Assembly (NCBI GenBank): GCA_000827495.1 | Contig: KN817616.1 | Span: 50,699-114,698, forward strand | Length of the DNA: 64,000 bases | Direction: 5' to 3' | DNA from: Hypholoma sublateritium FD-334 SS-4 | Taxonomy: Eukaryota; Basidiomycota; Agaricomycetes; Agaricales; Strophariaceae | Shown: piece after piece, positions 34,306-50,422 of the stretch | How positions within the stretch are numbered: position 1 is the stretch's first letter | Layout: every line of letters begins with the position of its first letter | Program-made: the position numbers and the translations under genes | Notes under the pieces: generated by a model | The model's input: only the letters and a program-made list of their open reading frames with translations | Databases searched by the model: none | What the model was told of the DNA's origin: nothing

Positions 34306-37300
34306 CTACCATGGACCACTCAGCGAAATCCAGTCGCGCAGAACTTGAACCCTCTCGGTTCCAATTTGGCGCGTCATCTCATTCTGGCGTGTGATAGGCA
34401 ATCCTTCATAGTGTGCCAAAAGGTTTCCGTCCAGGATACCCTTGGATAGTGGCTTGGATACGAAGTCATTACGGACGATGCTGAGGGATACAGTCAGCGG
34501 GCGACGCCTAAATGCAGCCGAGATAGAACGCACCGGAACGCTTTCGGGTTGAGACCTGCCGTGTGCTGGATGTTTCGCGTAAGTTGGCCGTGGAGGAGTT
34601 GCAAGCGTTTGTAAGCATGCTCGTCGACACTCGTGAGAGACGTTAACGAGCCGTCAGGCGAGCCTGGATATTAACGCGAGTGAATAATTACATTTCCCCC
34701 GAGATATAGGACAACGCACCCATCAGCAACTTGGACTGTGGGATTTCTGGGCCATCTTTTGTTCGGCGTGCAATAACAAGGGAAGTGCGGTATTCAATTT
34801 GCCCATTGAATTCGGTGCGGAGCAGCAAGTATCGGCCATCATTAGAATCGGGATCTGACATAATCAAAGCTGTCAACTTTTCATTCAGCTTAAAATTGAG
34901 GGAAATAAGCTCGCCTTGCGGGTTGTACTCGTAGATGCGGATGATTCCATCCTCGTCGCCGGTTACGATAGAGAGTTCACCATCCGTGAAGAAAAAGTCA
35001 GCACTCGTTACACAGACATGCTTGGTGTCTTTCGCGATGAGGACGAGTTTGTATGGGTCCTCCTGTGCGGAGAAAGAGGCGTCATCTACAGTCGAACACG
35101 TTGGGCGTAACTTGCACGGAGCTTACCTGGAAGGCTACGAACATCACGCTTTTCACAGCATCGCCGATAAGAAGCAGGTTTTTCAGGGTCCGGAGAGAGG
35201 TTACGTAGACGCCCACGTCCATAAATGCGACACCCACGAGGCGCTCATCCGAGTCAAAGGCTCTGACGAACACCTAGGTACAGTTAGGATCACCGAAGCT
35301 CGTAAACAATGCTCTGGAGTGGAACAAAGGCTTACCTTCTGGCCCATGGACGAGACCAGGTACCCGGAAAAGCCACACACAGCGGTTACCGGACCCTTGG
35401 CATCATCCCGACAGCGAAGCCGGAGCTTGAACCAGCGTTTAGGCAGCACCGCCGGGTCGGCCACGACCTCGACAATCTCGAAGATGTAAGTCTAAAATGC
35501 AGTATCAGATCAAGATCGTGTCTGGGGCACGCCGCGTGAAAAGCTTACCGCGCCCTTTGCCGCCAGGTCTTCCCCACGATCGATGGTAGTGCCGACCACG
35601 ATGAAGTCCTTGTTTCCGCTCTCCGTGCTCGACGTTTCAAGCGTGACGCAGGCCATATCGTTGATATATTCATTTGTCGCAAATTCATAGCTGCATTGCG
35701 AACAGCTTCAGCAGGGTAATACGAAACACCGGGGAACTTTTCATCTTACCCGTCGAGTGTGCTCCATAGGTCAGGTGATATTAGCTCGAGGGTCGAGCAG
35801 TCGCACAGCGGATCTGCTATGTTCGGAGCTGCAAGACGGCATGTAAGCTATGAGGTTATGACCAGAGATGTAGCAGACACGGACCATCAGCCTCCCATAT
35901 TCTGTTATTGTCTTCGTCGTAGGACGTGAACTTTGCCTGTAAAGAGGAAGAGGCAACAATCAAGGAGGTCGAAGGATCGAAGAGCACGTTCGAATACGAC
36001 CGTCCTTTCGGAACAGAACGGGATGGCAATGGACCGTCCAATTGGAAGTTTGGCACCCACTCAAGGAGGTTAGGTCCCTGTTACAGAGTATCAACACCGG
36101 AAAACATCACATCATAATTCATAGCAGAACACGCACCTCCTCTGTGTACAGCAAGAAGTCGCCCTTTGATTCCCACAACGAACAGGCAGTAAAAGCGTGT
36201 ACAACGCTGTGCCCTGAAGGATATATTTGCACCCCACTTTTGTTCCCCGCAAGAATCCAGTTTGGCCTGTCGCCAGTGAAGAAGACGCCCGAATACGTTA
36301 TTCCAGGTGCTGGGGTAGTCACAAACGGAACGAAGGTACGTGATATCCGCTTCTGCTCCGCGATAATACTCTTGTCACCGTCCTCTTGGCGCTGTATCTC
36401 GAATGCGATGGAGGCTGTTTTCACGAACATGACCTTCAAATGCGACGACCGTGCAGTATCAACAGGCTCGGTGGCTCCGGCCGGTACGACTTCATACACT
36501 GTCAATTGCCCTGAGCGGAGGAAGACCTGTTACGGAGCAATTCAGTCGAGCAGTGTTTCAAAGCGGAAGATAATTTACACATAGGTGAGGGCGGGGTGAG
36601 TTCTCGCCAATGGGGGCCAAAAGAAGCTGTTCGACATCAAGATCCTGCGGTTTCCGAGGGGGGTCTTGAGGTAGTGATATCGCAGGCGGTCCATGAGAGT
36701 CTACCAGGACATTCTGAAGTGTGGAGAGGCTGTCCGTAGAGAATGCTAGGGTTAATTTAGGTAATGTCCAAATCTATCGGGTGTTAACTGTAACTTTGTA
36801 ACGAATCGATGAATCTGGCACACCTCCATGACCCCTTGAGGACGCATCAGCAGTAGCCACTGCCCTTTGTTCGCAGCATTTACTGCGGACTGCAGTGTTG
36901 TAGTCGCACCAACTGGCGATACCGTCGACTTGTATTGAGATTCGAAAAGACCGGCGGTATCTGCATAGAAGCAGCCTGTCAAATATCGAGAGGTCTAATA
37001 GCAGAAGGGAGTCAATAGCAAAATTTCATGAATGAAGAATAGACAAACCTTGTCGCCCATCGGAGACATATCCTTTCGTCGAATTTTCCCTCGTTCCGTT
37101 TCGCCTATGAACAATCCTATAGAATCGTCTTCACGAATGATTAAAACGAAAGGGTCAGAGATGCTACACGCCCGGATCTTCGGTCGTGGCATGTTCCCAT
37201 CCATATCCTTGATTATTTGCCGTTCTGACCCATCTAAAACACGACAATAAGCGAAATGAAGAAAAGGAGGGTGCAAAAGCATACCAGGCTCGAGAACTCT

Positions 37301-39835
37301 GATAGCGTTCGTCATGACGTGAAGGATAGCTGTACGTTGAAAGAATGGTGCTGCACCAATGGTGGTCCCAGGGATGCGAGTAGTGATAGATATATCGCTT
37401 TTGTTCGACTTCGTAGCGATCTAAGGTCGATATTTAGCAAACGTTCTCATGTACATAACGGCTGACCAACTCGTGATAGACCTGGAGAGGGATTGATGTC
37501 GGTGCTGAGAATCAAGGTATCTGTCTCTGTTTGATACGGATTCATAGCTTTTTCGTAGGAAATTCCGCTGGCTTTCACAGGTTGCCGAATAGGAAGGGAC
37601 CATAGCCCACGAGCGCCGCCAATGATATGTAATTTGCGCTTTGCGATCACAGGAAGGTCACGCTGCTTGATGTCAAAAAAGGTACTGTTGAAGCAAAATT
37701 GGAAAATAAGTTTTACCTGGAAGAGCGTAAAACCCCCTGTTGGCCCTGATCCCGTTGCCGCGACGAGCTCAGGTACTGGTCGATCCTACAACGGAGTATG
37801 TGAGACTTTCACTTTCGTCGAAGGAGGTTAGGGAAACTACATACGCCATTTTTTGCGAGTGAGAAGGTCATGCTTGCGATAGGACCATGAGCTGGTAAGG
37901 AATCGCGTAGTGAGAGATGAATGACTGTTCGCATGTTCTTGACAATAGCCTGCCCGTTCGTTTGTCCGTTGGCTATAGTTTTTGTAGTTGTCTTTGAGCT
38001 GCCGTAGATGTCTGCAATTTTCGTGGTTAAATTACGTATAACATATAAACATAACAGTGAACTACGAACCTTCATCTTCGTCGTCGTAATCCATCTGATC
38101 ATCATCCTGAACTATGGCAGGGGCAGTATCCAGGCTGTCCTTCTCGACCTCTTCCTCGGCGTGCGCAGCTTTGAGAAGAACGGAAGGCCCGACGGTACTC
38201 CCGATGAATATATGGTCATCCCCAAGACTTTTGGCGACACTGGGGACCGATATCTGGGCGAGTGGAGGGGATATTGTGAGTTTGGACACAGTCTTTCCAT
38301 CGACGACGATCTCGACGGGGTACACCGTGCCGTCTTTGAGGATCAGGAAGAACGTTTTGTCGTCGACGAAGACCGATCGAGATCCCTCCAAAAACAACTT
38401 GCGGTCATGCTCCGCGGGTGTTTGAGCTAATAACGGGAGGTCGCTGATTCGGACAGTCCATCCGTTGAGGGGCAGAACGACACGTCGCGACGATTGATCG
38501 ACATAAATCAGGGCATTACTTGTGGTGATGACAACACCACCCAGAGATGTGGAGCAGGGCAGGAGGCTGAGACAGTCGTATGGTAAGCCTTCGACGAAAG
38601 TGATGATGGGGTAGTTTTGGGTGGCAATATCGAGAGTGAAAATGATGAGCTTTACGGTATCTTTGAACTCCTTCAAGCGTCTGCGGATGGTGAGAATATG
38701 ATCGACATTGTCAATGAATTAGGCTTACCCAGTCCATGTCTGTTGTGTTTGAAAGAGAACGGCGACGGTGGGATTGTTGAAGCCAGGCAAGAAGACGAAG
38801 TCTATCACATTACGAAGATTGGAATCCACTTGTGCAGGAAGGTCAAGGATGAAGCTTGGTGAGTACGGAACATCTCTGGAAATTGCCTGGTTATGGACGA
38901 AAGATACATGTGGGATGTAAACTTACTTGGCTTGCATTTGGTCCTGATCCATGATGTCTAACTCTGCTTGCGACTGGTAGAAAGGCAGAATGGCCAAGGC
39001 ATGTTTTGGGAGGGATAAGGCCGCGCAGCGAGATAATGGGTCCACCCTTAGTTCTGCTCTGAAGAGGGGTGAATCGAGAGCGAGCTAGAGTCTCATGAGG
39101 AAGGCGGAACGATGAAAGACGAGAGACATACCAATTGCGGAGCCCGTTCGTATGTATGTATTGAGACCGTAACAAGATCGTGAATGGCGTCCGACCACTC
39201 CAAAAGCGCGATCTAAGGGAACTTTGATCAATGCACGGTGATAGCTTGCTCATGAAAAACAGACCTTCGCATCTTTGAACGATACTAGAAGTCGATCCAA
39301 GTGGTCCTCATGTGTCGTAACGATTTTCACTGCCTCTATACCAGTAACAAGACCATGAAGGCGGTGTTCCTTGACAAGATAAAAACGGGTCACAGTCGAC
39401 AGATGGATAGGTTCTGTTTGAGGTACGGACTAAAAATGCATATCAGCACTGCTCAGATCCAAATAATGGTCTCGGATTAAGACTATCTATGGGATACATG
39501 GATTTTGTAGAAATCACCTTGGCTATATTGATATACCCATCGCCCTGCTCATCCATCGCAACCTCTCCTTCCACAGCCTCCGTACCTCGCCTCACATTCG
39601 CCCGTCGTTCTCGCTCGTCATCCACATGAGGTTGTATCGGTGCTGGTTCTTCTCGCACTTCGAATATACGCAGCAGGCTGGACCGCGCAACAACCAAGTT
39701 ACAAAGAACTCGAGAAACGAATTCATGACGCGTTGAAACGTTCGGCGTCGCTGGTCGTGTGGCTGGTGTCAATTTCAGACTGGCGGTAAATTCAACGCCA
39801 CTTGCTGGCAGAATCTCCTGGCGGAGGGCGTGCAT
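34306..39835 (-). CDS. CFT1: CFT1/CPSF160, cleavage and polyadenylation factor subunit
   Basis: Large beta-propeller scaffold of the nuclear cleavage and polyadenylation factor, which recognises the poly(A) signal region and organises the complex. The ATG at 39833-39835 starts MHALRQEILPASGVEFTASL. The first-propeller segment NLVVARSSLLRIFEV is followed by an acidic loop, then LHGLVTGIEAVKIVTTHEDH and LDRLLVSFKDAK. The C-terminal CPSF-A domain is clear: VYIFEIVEVV, GQKVFVRAFDSDERLVGVAF, LRTLKNLLLIGDAVKS, ELSIVTGDEDGIIRIYEYNP, and the end DGNLLAHYEGLPITRQNEMT plus RQIGTERVQVLRDWISLSG. The stop is 34306-34308. The gene spans 5.5 kb with many (more than fifteen) short introns, the most intron-rich gene here. 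Exon edges were not all resolved. Identity is strong. Confidence 0.9.
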
Positions 39836-41103
39836 CCTTCAAAGTGATAAGGGAGGCCGATTCCTGTGATTCTGAGCAGCCAATGGGCGTATATATGGAC
39901 GGAGGAAGGTTGGGCAACGTTGCGGACAAGTTGCTGTTCAAACAAGGACGAGTCACTAGCAAAGCCAAACCCGTTTAACTTTTAATGGTTAGCAAAGCAT
40001 TGTATTAACATTAAATTTGTAAATTATAAATGCAATCAATTACATAACAATTTCACGCCGAAACGCTTGAACGCAAAAACAAGTTGAACTTGGCTTGAAC
40101 TTGACTTGGACTTGACTTGAACGCGGCAACCGTGACTATCAAACAAAACTTATACACCTTGAAGACCGCCGGCGCTTAATTTGACCACTATCGCAGTAAT
40201 CCATTCCGACAGTGTAAATGAAGCATATCCTGGCACTGGCATTTAAAGGACCTCATGTCCGACCGCGACTACGGAATCGGCAAGTGCTCTGATGCTCATA
40301 CCTGCTTTCCGATCAGCTTCACGAAGTCGAGACTCCAGAGTCCCTGACTGGTGGTACGAATCCGTCTGTAGGTCCCAGTGAGCACCGCATGGGCCAAATT
40401 ACATGGGACTGCCTTTGACGACATAGGTGCGCAAAAATATCTCTTGTCCCAAGGTCCAAGTTCCAACTTTGAACGTATCCCTGCATCTTACTTACTCATT
40501 AAATCACCTCTCGACAGATATGGCTCGGGGTCACCGAAAAGAGGCTGTTTCGCAGCGGCTAAATTTTAATAGACCTCCATTCTCCACCGGGGCTCACGAC
40601 GATAGCATCGTTTAGCATCGATCAGGAATATGGCAGCCACATTCCCTAATGCATGACACCATGTACTAGGAACACAGGATCCACTAGGGTGTGCGCCCAG
40701 TGAGATGAAAAACATGTGTCCGGAAGCAGTGTGGCAGAGAAGGCATGTAACAAGTGGAGTTTAACGTCTTCACATGTTCCTGTGAGTCTTTTAGTCGTTG
40801 CGCATCTTTTGCTGTTATTGAAAATAATGTTTTCCAACAGGCTGGTACAGCTGTCAGAAGACCTTGACGGTTTTGTCTTTCTATGGCATCATGGACCCTT
40901 GCAATGGAACGGCCTTACAGGCAGATTGATCGTGCCGCATGTTTTACCTCCAGCTTTACTCGTGTGAATAGCGTGATGTTCGGCTTCCCCCACGTACATA
41001 AAATACACATCCTTTGTCTGTCTTCGCATCCTGATGTTCAGTACTACTGTCTGCTAGCATGTTCGCCTCTTTTCTTCCCAGCACTTCCAGCAAATTAGCT
41101 CAA
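39836..41103. other. Intergenic between divergent genes, with a short tandem repeat
   Basis: About 1.27 kb between the CFT1 start and the next plus-strand gene. An 11-bp degenerate tandem repeat lies at 40083-40123. A TATA-like string occurs near 40997 about 100 bp before the next ATG, followed by a C/T-rich leader. No gene is seen. Confidence 0.45.
40083..40123 (+). repeat. Degenerate 11-bp tandem repeat, about 3.5 copies
   Basis: Successive units CTTGAACTTGG, CTTGAACTTGA, CTTGGACTTGA and a partial CTTGAACG run head to tail about 250 bp upstream of the CFT1 start codon. Confidence 0.6.
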
Positions 41104-43905
41104 AATGGGCCTTCGAAGGTGCGTACACAGATGCCAAATTTCTTCTCGGCGTTGGCTTCATAATACTTCTACATTTACTCTAGCCGTCGTCCAACCGGTT
41201 CTCGGTCCGCGTATTTAAGACCCAGTCCAACGTACCTTTCCCATACCCGGTAGCTCCCAAGGTGGAGCCTGGGTACCGTTCAAACTCTCAGAGAGAGCAA
41301 CCAAATTCGAACTGGTACCAGCCCAGGTGCGTAATTTTAGGCAAAATCGTCGTTGTTCTTTCGAGGCATCACAAACCCACTGTCCTTTCTCCTAGCACTG
41401 CCTATCCGACTTACGACCAACGCCCTCGAGTGGCGACGAATTACTCTATTTATCCCAGTGCCAACAACGGCACTTTCATTTATGAGCAATCTGCCTGCTC
41501 CAAATCGGATATCTTCTCGAACTCGGAACTGGATTCCCCGACGACTGACGACTTCTCCCCCGCCTCGGTCTTTTCTCCTGCGATGTCGACAGACAGCACC
41601 ATCACACTGCCTCGGACAACAATAGGCGACCCTTCTGTGGAGGATCTGCGCCTCACCAGAACAGTCACTCCTGCTCCACGCTCGGCCTATCCTCCACCTG
41701 TCGCCCCTTCCCAAGCTGCAATGATGGCCAGGACCACTTCCACCGGGCGTCCTGTTCACGAGGCAGCTGAAGACCAACGCTCACGAGTAGCTATGCTGCA
41801 GGCCCGATCAACAACGCCCGCCACGCCTATGCGCCTTTCCACGCCTGGCACAAACCAGGCGGATCCCATGCTCCAGATGGTACCCCCGTACATTAGCGTA
41901 CCGGAATACGCTGGTAGCACATTTTCCGAGGTGGAAGTGAACAAGCGGGATTTAATTGCGAAGCGTAATGCAGAGCTTAATTCGACACCGACAGCGTCAT
42001 TCTACTCCTCGAGTGCAGGCTCGGCATCCAGTGATAACGACCGACGGCGTGTGCCTTCGACAGGCCAACCTTCTCCATCGACCCGGGATGTGCGCTCCGT
42101 TCCCCCACAACCCGGTTTGAATTTCCCAACGCGGCCGCTCGAGTCTGAATACAAGCAATCTGGCGTGGTCCCCCCCGCGCCATTTCCCATGTCGCGAGAG
42201 AACAGCCCCCCGCGTGTCGAGCGCCTCCCGTCCAATCCAGCTCCGGACGCAGCCCCCTCGCAGGTTGGGAGCCAGTCCACCTATTCGTACGCCTCTCTGG
42301 CCACCGAAAACTGGAGCCGTGACGCAACCCTGGACTCGCGCCCCCCTTCGCGCTCCTCCCAGGCCATATACACAACCGCGGCGCAGCAAGATCTCCCGTT
42401 ATTCAGTCGTCAAGACCGGGCCGCACCCGCGCCTATGGAACGAACGCGCAGCCGCAGGATCTCGATCGCAGGCCCACGCCCCGACCTAAATGCCTCACGG
42501 CCTCTCTCTGAATTCAAAGACTACGGCCCTGCCTCTCGTGCCGGGTCTGACCCGGGCCCGGCGCCAGCCATTTACTCCGATCGCCGCGATCTGGCCAACT
42601 CGCTTCCACGAGGCGACCTGGCCTCGCCACGAGACGCCGCGAGCCGCGCAGCCTCCGGGACAGAGTATCGACGGGACTCGCGCACCCCCAGTCCGCGCGA
42701 GGGTGCCTCGCGACGTGATTCATACGCAGTAGATCCCGCGCGGGCATTTCAAGACCCTCGGAGTAAGCCCCAGTCTCCCAACGACCCGCGGGAGTACATC
42801 AAGTCGGCCCCTCTCAGCTCCAGCCCCACCGAGCTCGAAGCAGCCTCTTCGCGTTATCCGTCTCAACGCCCATACCTGGCGCCTCCAGGCGCACCCACCG
42901 ACCGCGTTCGCACCCGCTCAAGCTCTTTCTCCACCTCCACGCGCCCCACACCTACGATTGCCATCCCTTTCAACGGCGCGATGCCACTCCCTCCGCCCCC
43001 GCCATACTCTGGCGTATCGGAATCGCGAAATACCGGCGATTACGATAGAAGCCGCGGCGAACGCTCGTCGCCCTCCGCGCGCCCCACACCCCCTGCAGAG
43101 TTCGACCGTCGCGGCACCCCCGCATCGCAGGGTATTTATTACTCCCAGCCGGAGTACCAAAACCAAGCCGCACAGCGCCCCGCGGCCGCTCTTTCCATGT
43201 CCTCTTCACGCGCCATGGACCGGACTTCGTCGACCGTCCAAGTCTCTTCATCGCGTGCCGCGCCTTCCGACCCTACTCGCGCACGCACATTCCCCGACCC
43301 GACGTATGGGCTACCACCACCACACGAGCCTGTGCGCCGCTACTCCGACGGCGAAAACCCATACGACCGCGCTGGTTCCCTGTCGCGGTCGTACCCTGCG
43401 CCCGGGTTGAAGGTGATGAACCCCGCGCCCAGCCCACCGCCAATGCACCCTGTCGAGCCCATTCCGTTGCCAGCCACCGAACCGCACCGCCGCAACTCGG
43501 ACGGCGACCAGACCCCGCCGTTGCGCTTGCCGCTCGGCGGGCGCAGCTCTGCGCCGCTGCTGCGCTCCGTCCGCTGGAACGAGAACCTCGTCTGCCCGTC
43601 CCCAATCCCAACGTACCAACGCCGCAAGGGCTGGTTCAACCGCCGAGGGTAACTTTCAGCTACCTGTCTTTAGATAATACATTTTATTCATCTCTTTTTT
43701 TTACTCTTATCGCAGGGACCAATTATGGACAAACGACGGAGCGTACAAGGCTGCGCCATCCGGGCAGGAGTACCCTCCGGATCTGGAAGAGTATCCGGAG
43801 TGCGGCGAGGGCTGGATGAACGAGGAGTGCATTCGGATTGACCTGACGCACCGTCTCATCCCGAAGCCGCCGCTTCGGTCTGCTCTCAAGCAGGCGAGAA
43901 ATTAA
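41104..43905 (+). CDS. Large intrinsically disordered protein of unknown function
   Basis: About 850 residues, Ser/Pro/Arg-rich. The 5' end is my best guess: ATG at 41104 (MGLRRC), an intron with donor GTACAC, then PSSNRFSVRVFKTQSNVPFP. A well-supported intron precedes STAYPTYDQRPRV. The body is low-complexity with many Ser-Pro and Arg-x-x-Ser sites (for example TPAPRSAYPPPVAPSQAAMM, RTRSRRISIAGPRPDL), likely phosphorylated. The C-terminus is compact and looks conserved: LLRSVRWNENLVCPSPIPTY, QRRKGWFNRRG, an intron, DQLWTNDGAYKAAPSG, and EECIRIDLTHRLIPKPPLRS. The stop is 43903-43905. The Trp-rich tail may be the functional part. No family is recognised. The coding sequence is far richer in GC than its flanks. 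Confidence 0.75.
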
Positions 43906-44242
43906 ATGTTCTTTGTCTGCCACCACATTACCGCGTCATGTTTTCGATTTCATCCAATTTTACTTCGTATTCTTATTTACGTTCGCTTTCTCTGCGATTA
44001 TTTAAGGCAGCACTCCACTCTTTTCAATTTCGATCGCTTTGGTTCGCTTGTATCTTTAATCTAGGTGCTCTTTCGTCAAGGGTAATCTTGTATCGCATAG
44101 CACATGTATTTATGCACGCATTTAGCCGCTTAATAAAAGTATGTTCAAACCTAAATGGCACGAGCATCGCAAATACAACAAATCGCACAACACATGCACA
44201 TTATACATTTATATTACAACATATTTATGTACACCCATGCAC
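43906..44242. other. Intergenic between convergent genes
   Basis: 337 bp, AT-rich, holding the 3' ends of two converging genes. Nothing else is seen. Confidence 0.5.
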
Positions 44243-47581
<3,339 letters not shown>

Positions 47582-47793
47582 AATGGATGTCGGCGATGTA
47601 TTTGAGCGTTGTAGGCGCGTGAAGGCCTTTGAAGCATCAGGATAGCGTCGATATGAGTATTGACATTGTGGCTGTCAAGATGAACAGACGCCTGGGAAAG
47701 TAATCAAAGCAGCACGGATGCGCCGAAATTTCAAAGTCAGCCCTGGTCTAGCCTTGCCTCCCTCCGCATTCGTCATTTTCCGTCCTCCATAAC
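47582..47793. promoter_or_regulatory. Compact bidirectional promoter between RecQ helicase and GPN2
   Basis: Only 212 bp separate the two divergent start codons, so both 5' leaders and both promoters must fit or overlap here. No TATA box is evident in either direction, as expected for housekeeping genes. Confidence 0.6.
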
Positions 47794-48918
47794 ATGCCGT
47801 TCGGTGAAGTCGTCTGTGGGTCTCCAGGGAGCGGGAAATCGACATATTGCTATGGAAAATATCAACTATTCACAGCGTTGAAGCGCCCGATCTCCGTCGT
47901 GAACCTGGATCCCGCAAATGATGCACTACCCTATCCCTGCGCGATCGACATATCGGCGCTGATAACGCTGCAAGATGTCATGGACAAGCACGGTCTAGGG
48001 CCAAACGGCGGGATGCTATACTGCATGGAGTATCTCGAGGCCAACTTTGATTGGATCGAAGCACGGCTCGCGGCGCTGGGCGACGACGCCTACGTCCTGT
48101 TTGATCTGCCAGGCCAAGTCGAGCTGAGTACGAATCACGAAAGCATAAAACACATCGTCGAGATGCTGACGAAGCGCGCGTTCCGGGTACGTCCCTTTTC
48201 AGCCCACATGCGCAGACGCTGACGCGCCCAGCTCGCCGCGGTGCACCTCTGCGACGCGCATTACATCACCGACGCGGCGAAGTACGTCTCCGTGCTACTC
48301 CTCTCGCTGCGCGCGATGCTCCAGCTCGAGCTACCGCACGTCAATGTGCTCTCCAAGATCGACCTCATCGCGCAGTACGGCGATCTCGACTTCAACCTCG
48401 ACTTCTACACGGAAGTGCAGGATCTCTCGTACCTCGAGGCGACCCTCAACGCCTCGGCGCCCCCGCGCTTCGCCGCGCTCAACATGGCGATGATCTCCCT
48501 CGTCGAGGACTATGGCCTCGTGGGATTTGAGACACTTGCCGTGGAAGATAAGAACTCAATGCTCACACTAATGCACGCCATTGACCGCGCGACGGGCTTT
48601 GTCTTTGTACCGCCACCCGATTCGAATCAGCCGCCCGATACCATCGAACAGCATCACGCAGGACCTGCGGCACGTCCGAATACATATGCCCTGTTTTCTA
48701 GTGCGATAGGCCCGTTGAAGGGTCCCGGAAGCGATATCAGGGATATTCAAGAACGGTGGATAGACGCAAAGGAGGAGTATGACGCGTTTGAACGGAGGGA
48801 ATGGAGGAAGGAGGGGGAGATGATTCGGGATCAGGTCGCGCGGTCCGGGAAGATTAGAGAGCGCAAAATGCCAGAGTCGAAGGAAGCCGCAAAAGAGTCT
48901 GACGACATGAAAACTTAA
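47794..48918 (+). CDS. GPN2: GPN-loop GTPase 2
   Basis: Cytosolic GTPase of the GPN family, needed with GPN1 and GPN3 for assembly and nuclear import of RNA polymerases II and III. Exons 47794-48186 and 48232-48918 give 359 residues, the usual length. MPFGEVVCGSPGSGKSTYCY holds the P-loop (GSPGSGKST). NLDPAND, LGPNGGMLYCMEYL (the defining Gly-Pro-Asn loop), LFDLPGQVEL (G3) and VNVLSKIDL (G4 base-recognition) follow in order. The C-terminal part is charged, with QERWIDAKEEYDAFERREWR. The single 45-nt intron lies after KRAF R. The gene converges on the Atg14-like gene. I favour GPN2 over GPN3 from the opening and overall length. Confidence 0.93.
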
Positions 48919-49802
48919 CACTATTTTTGTAAGGCATTTATTTTCATTGTCAACCTTTCCTTCACGAAAACCATTGTAGATTAATGTATTCATTACCCAC
49001 TATGTTCCGTAAACTACATAACTGAAGGCCAATGTGGCTCACATTCGAACAGGAGACTGCTCGCAGATCACTTTCAATCGTATCACCTATCTGTGAGCTT
49101 TTTTCACAGTCACTTCATTCGATCTACACATCTGACGATATGTATCATTCAGCGGAGAAACTACAGCATAAGATTAACAACGACGTCATCTGAATGGTCG
49201 TCATTTAATTTCCGTCTGTGGCCTTTAATCTTGAGGCATGTCAGGACGGAGTTAAACACTACTGGACGTCGAGGCTGTATATCCCAAGTGGAGCATACAG
49301 ATACAACCTCATTTTTCGCGCTGCGCGGCTCCACCTGTGGCGTCCTTGCATACACGCGTACCAAACCTAGAACTTTGGACGAAGGACGGCGATGCATCAC
49401 ATACCCATTCACCCAGACACAGGCTGCATGGGCACACCGCCATCATCTACTTGGCGCGCACTTCCCATGAACGGGTGTCTTTTTGTCTTTCTGTACTCAT
49501 ATGCATATAATAAAGTGCCTTAGGTCGCAGCCGTGTTACTTATCATAGAAAGTGATAGGGTGCGCCGGTTCGCGGAGCTACGCGCGTGATAGGTAGAGGA
49601 AAGAATGAGACACTTTGTTGCGGTATGTACCAAGTATCATTGTCAAATATGTACATAGATTCTTGAAGCGCGAGATTATTTATGTAACGTATTGTTTTAT
49701 ATTGGAACCAAGAGAGAAATAAAAACACCCTTCCATTTACCAGGTCCAAAGTGGGCACTGGAAATTTACTGGAAATAGAAAACAACATGGAATACAACAT
49801 AT
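48919..49802. other. Intergenic, no supported gene
   Basis: GPN2 3' end and beyond. No frame has protein character. Confidence 0.45.
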
Positions 49803-50258
49803 TCACCAGTCATCGACCGACTTAGAAAGGTCTTGTTCTAACGGGCGCTCGATGGGCGGGATTCTCTCCACGTGGAACTCGACACCCAACCCCGTCGAAA
49901 ATCACCCCGAGCCCGACCGCCCTCCATCGCTTGAAGCACCTTGCTTGTCCAGTATAAAGCGGTAGAAGATATCGGGCGTGACGTGAAGTATGACGCTGCA
50001 GTAAAAATACCCGACTTGGGGCACAGACGCTTCTCGTCCCATTTAGATAAAGGGTCAAATGCGCTTGGTTCTCCTCGACGATCTATTCGCAACATTCATC
50101 AAAGGACCTCAACTTTGTTATGCACACACATACCTCGATAGTTCAATAGTCATTTCTTGAAAGATCGCAATGTCTGATTCATAGGTGCTGGCGTGGCCGT
50201 CGGATCCAAGTTGATCTTAATACCAGGCGAAGCTTTCTTTTTGGCCGCTCCCCAAGCG
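49803..50258 (-). other. Unresolved coding-like segments
   Basis: Several minus-strand stretches look like protein but do not join cleanly. GAWGAAKKKASPGIKINLDP and TATPAPMNQTLRSFKK follow an acceptor near 50258. DIAIFQEMTIELSR precedes a good donor near 50132. IFYRFILDKQGASSDGG lies near 49940. VEFHVERIPPIERPLEQDLS and KSVDDW end at TGA 49803-49805, in the frame of the previous piece but beyond an in-frame TGA. They may be a small gene, extra 3' exons of the Atg14-like gene, or a decayed gene. I could not find introns that restore one frame. Confidence 0.3.
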
Positions 50259-50422
50259 CCTAATAGACGCAATACTATCATTGAATAGATATGTATAAGT
50301 ACATTCTTGACTGCAAAAACGAAGTAAGAAAACATGTAGAAGCGATCCGTGTCGCGTTCAAGATCACAAAGTATCGGCGCCGGCCAGCGGCGCTCACCTA
50401 CAAAGCTCCCACCCCCACGTAC

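Noticed and set aside
41337..43639. Several minus-strand frames opposite the disordered protein
   Set aside because: They arise from high GC and Ser/Arg/Pro codons on the coding strand; there are no motifs and no introns.
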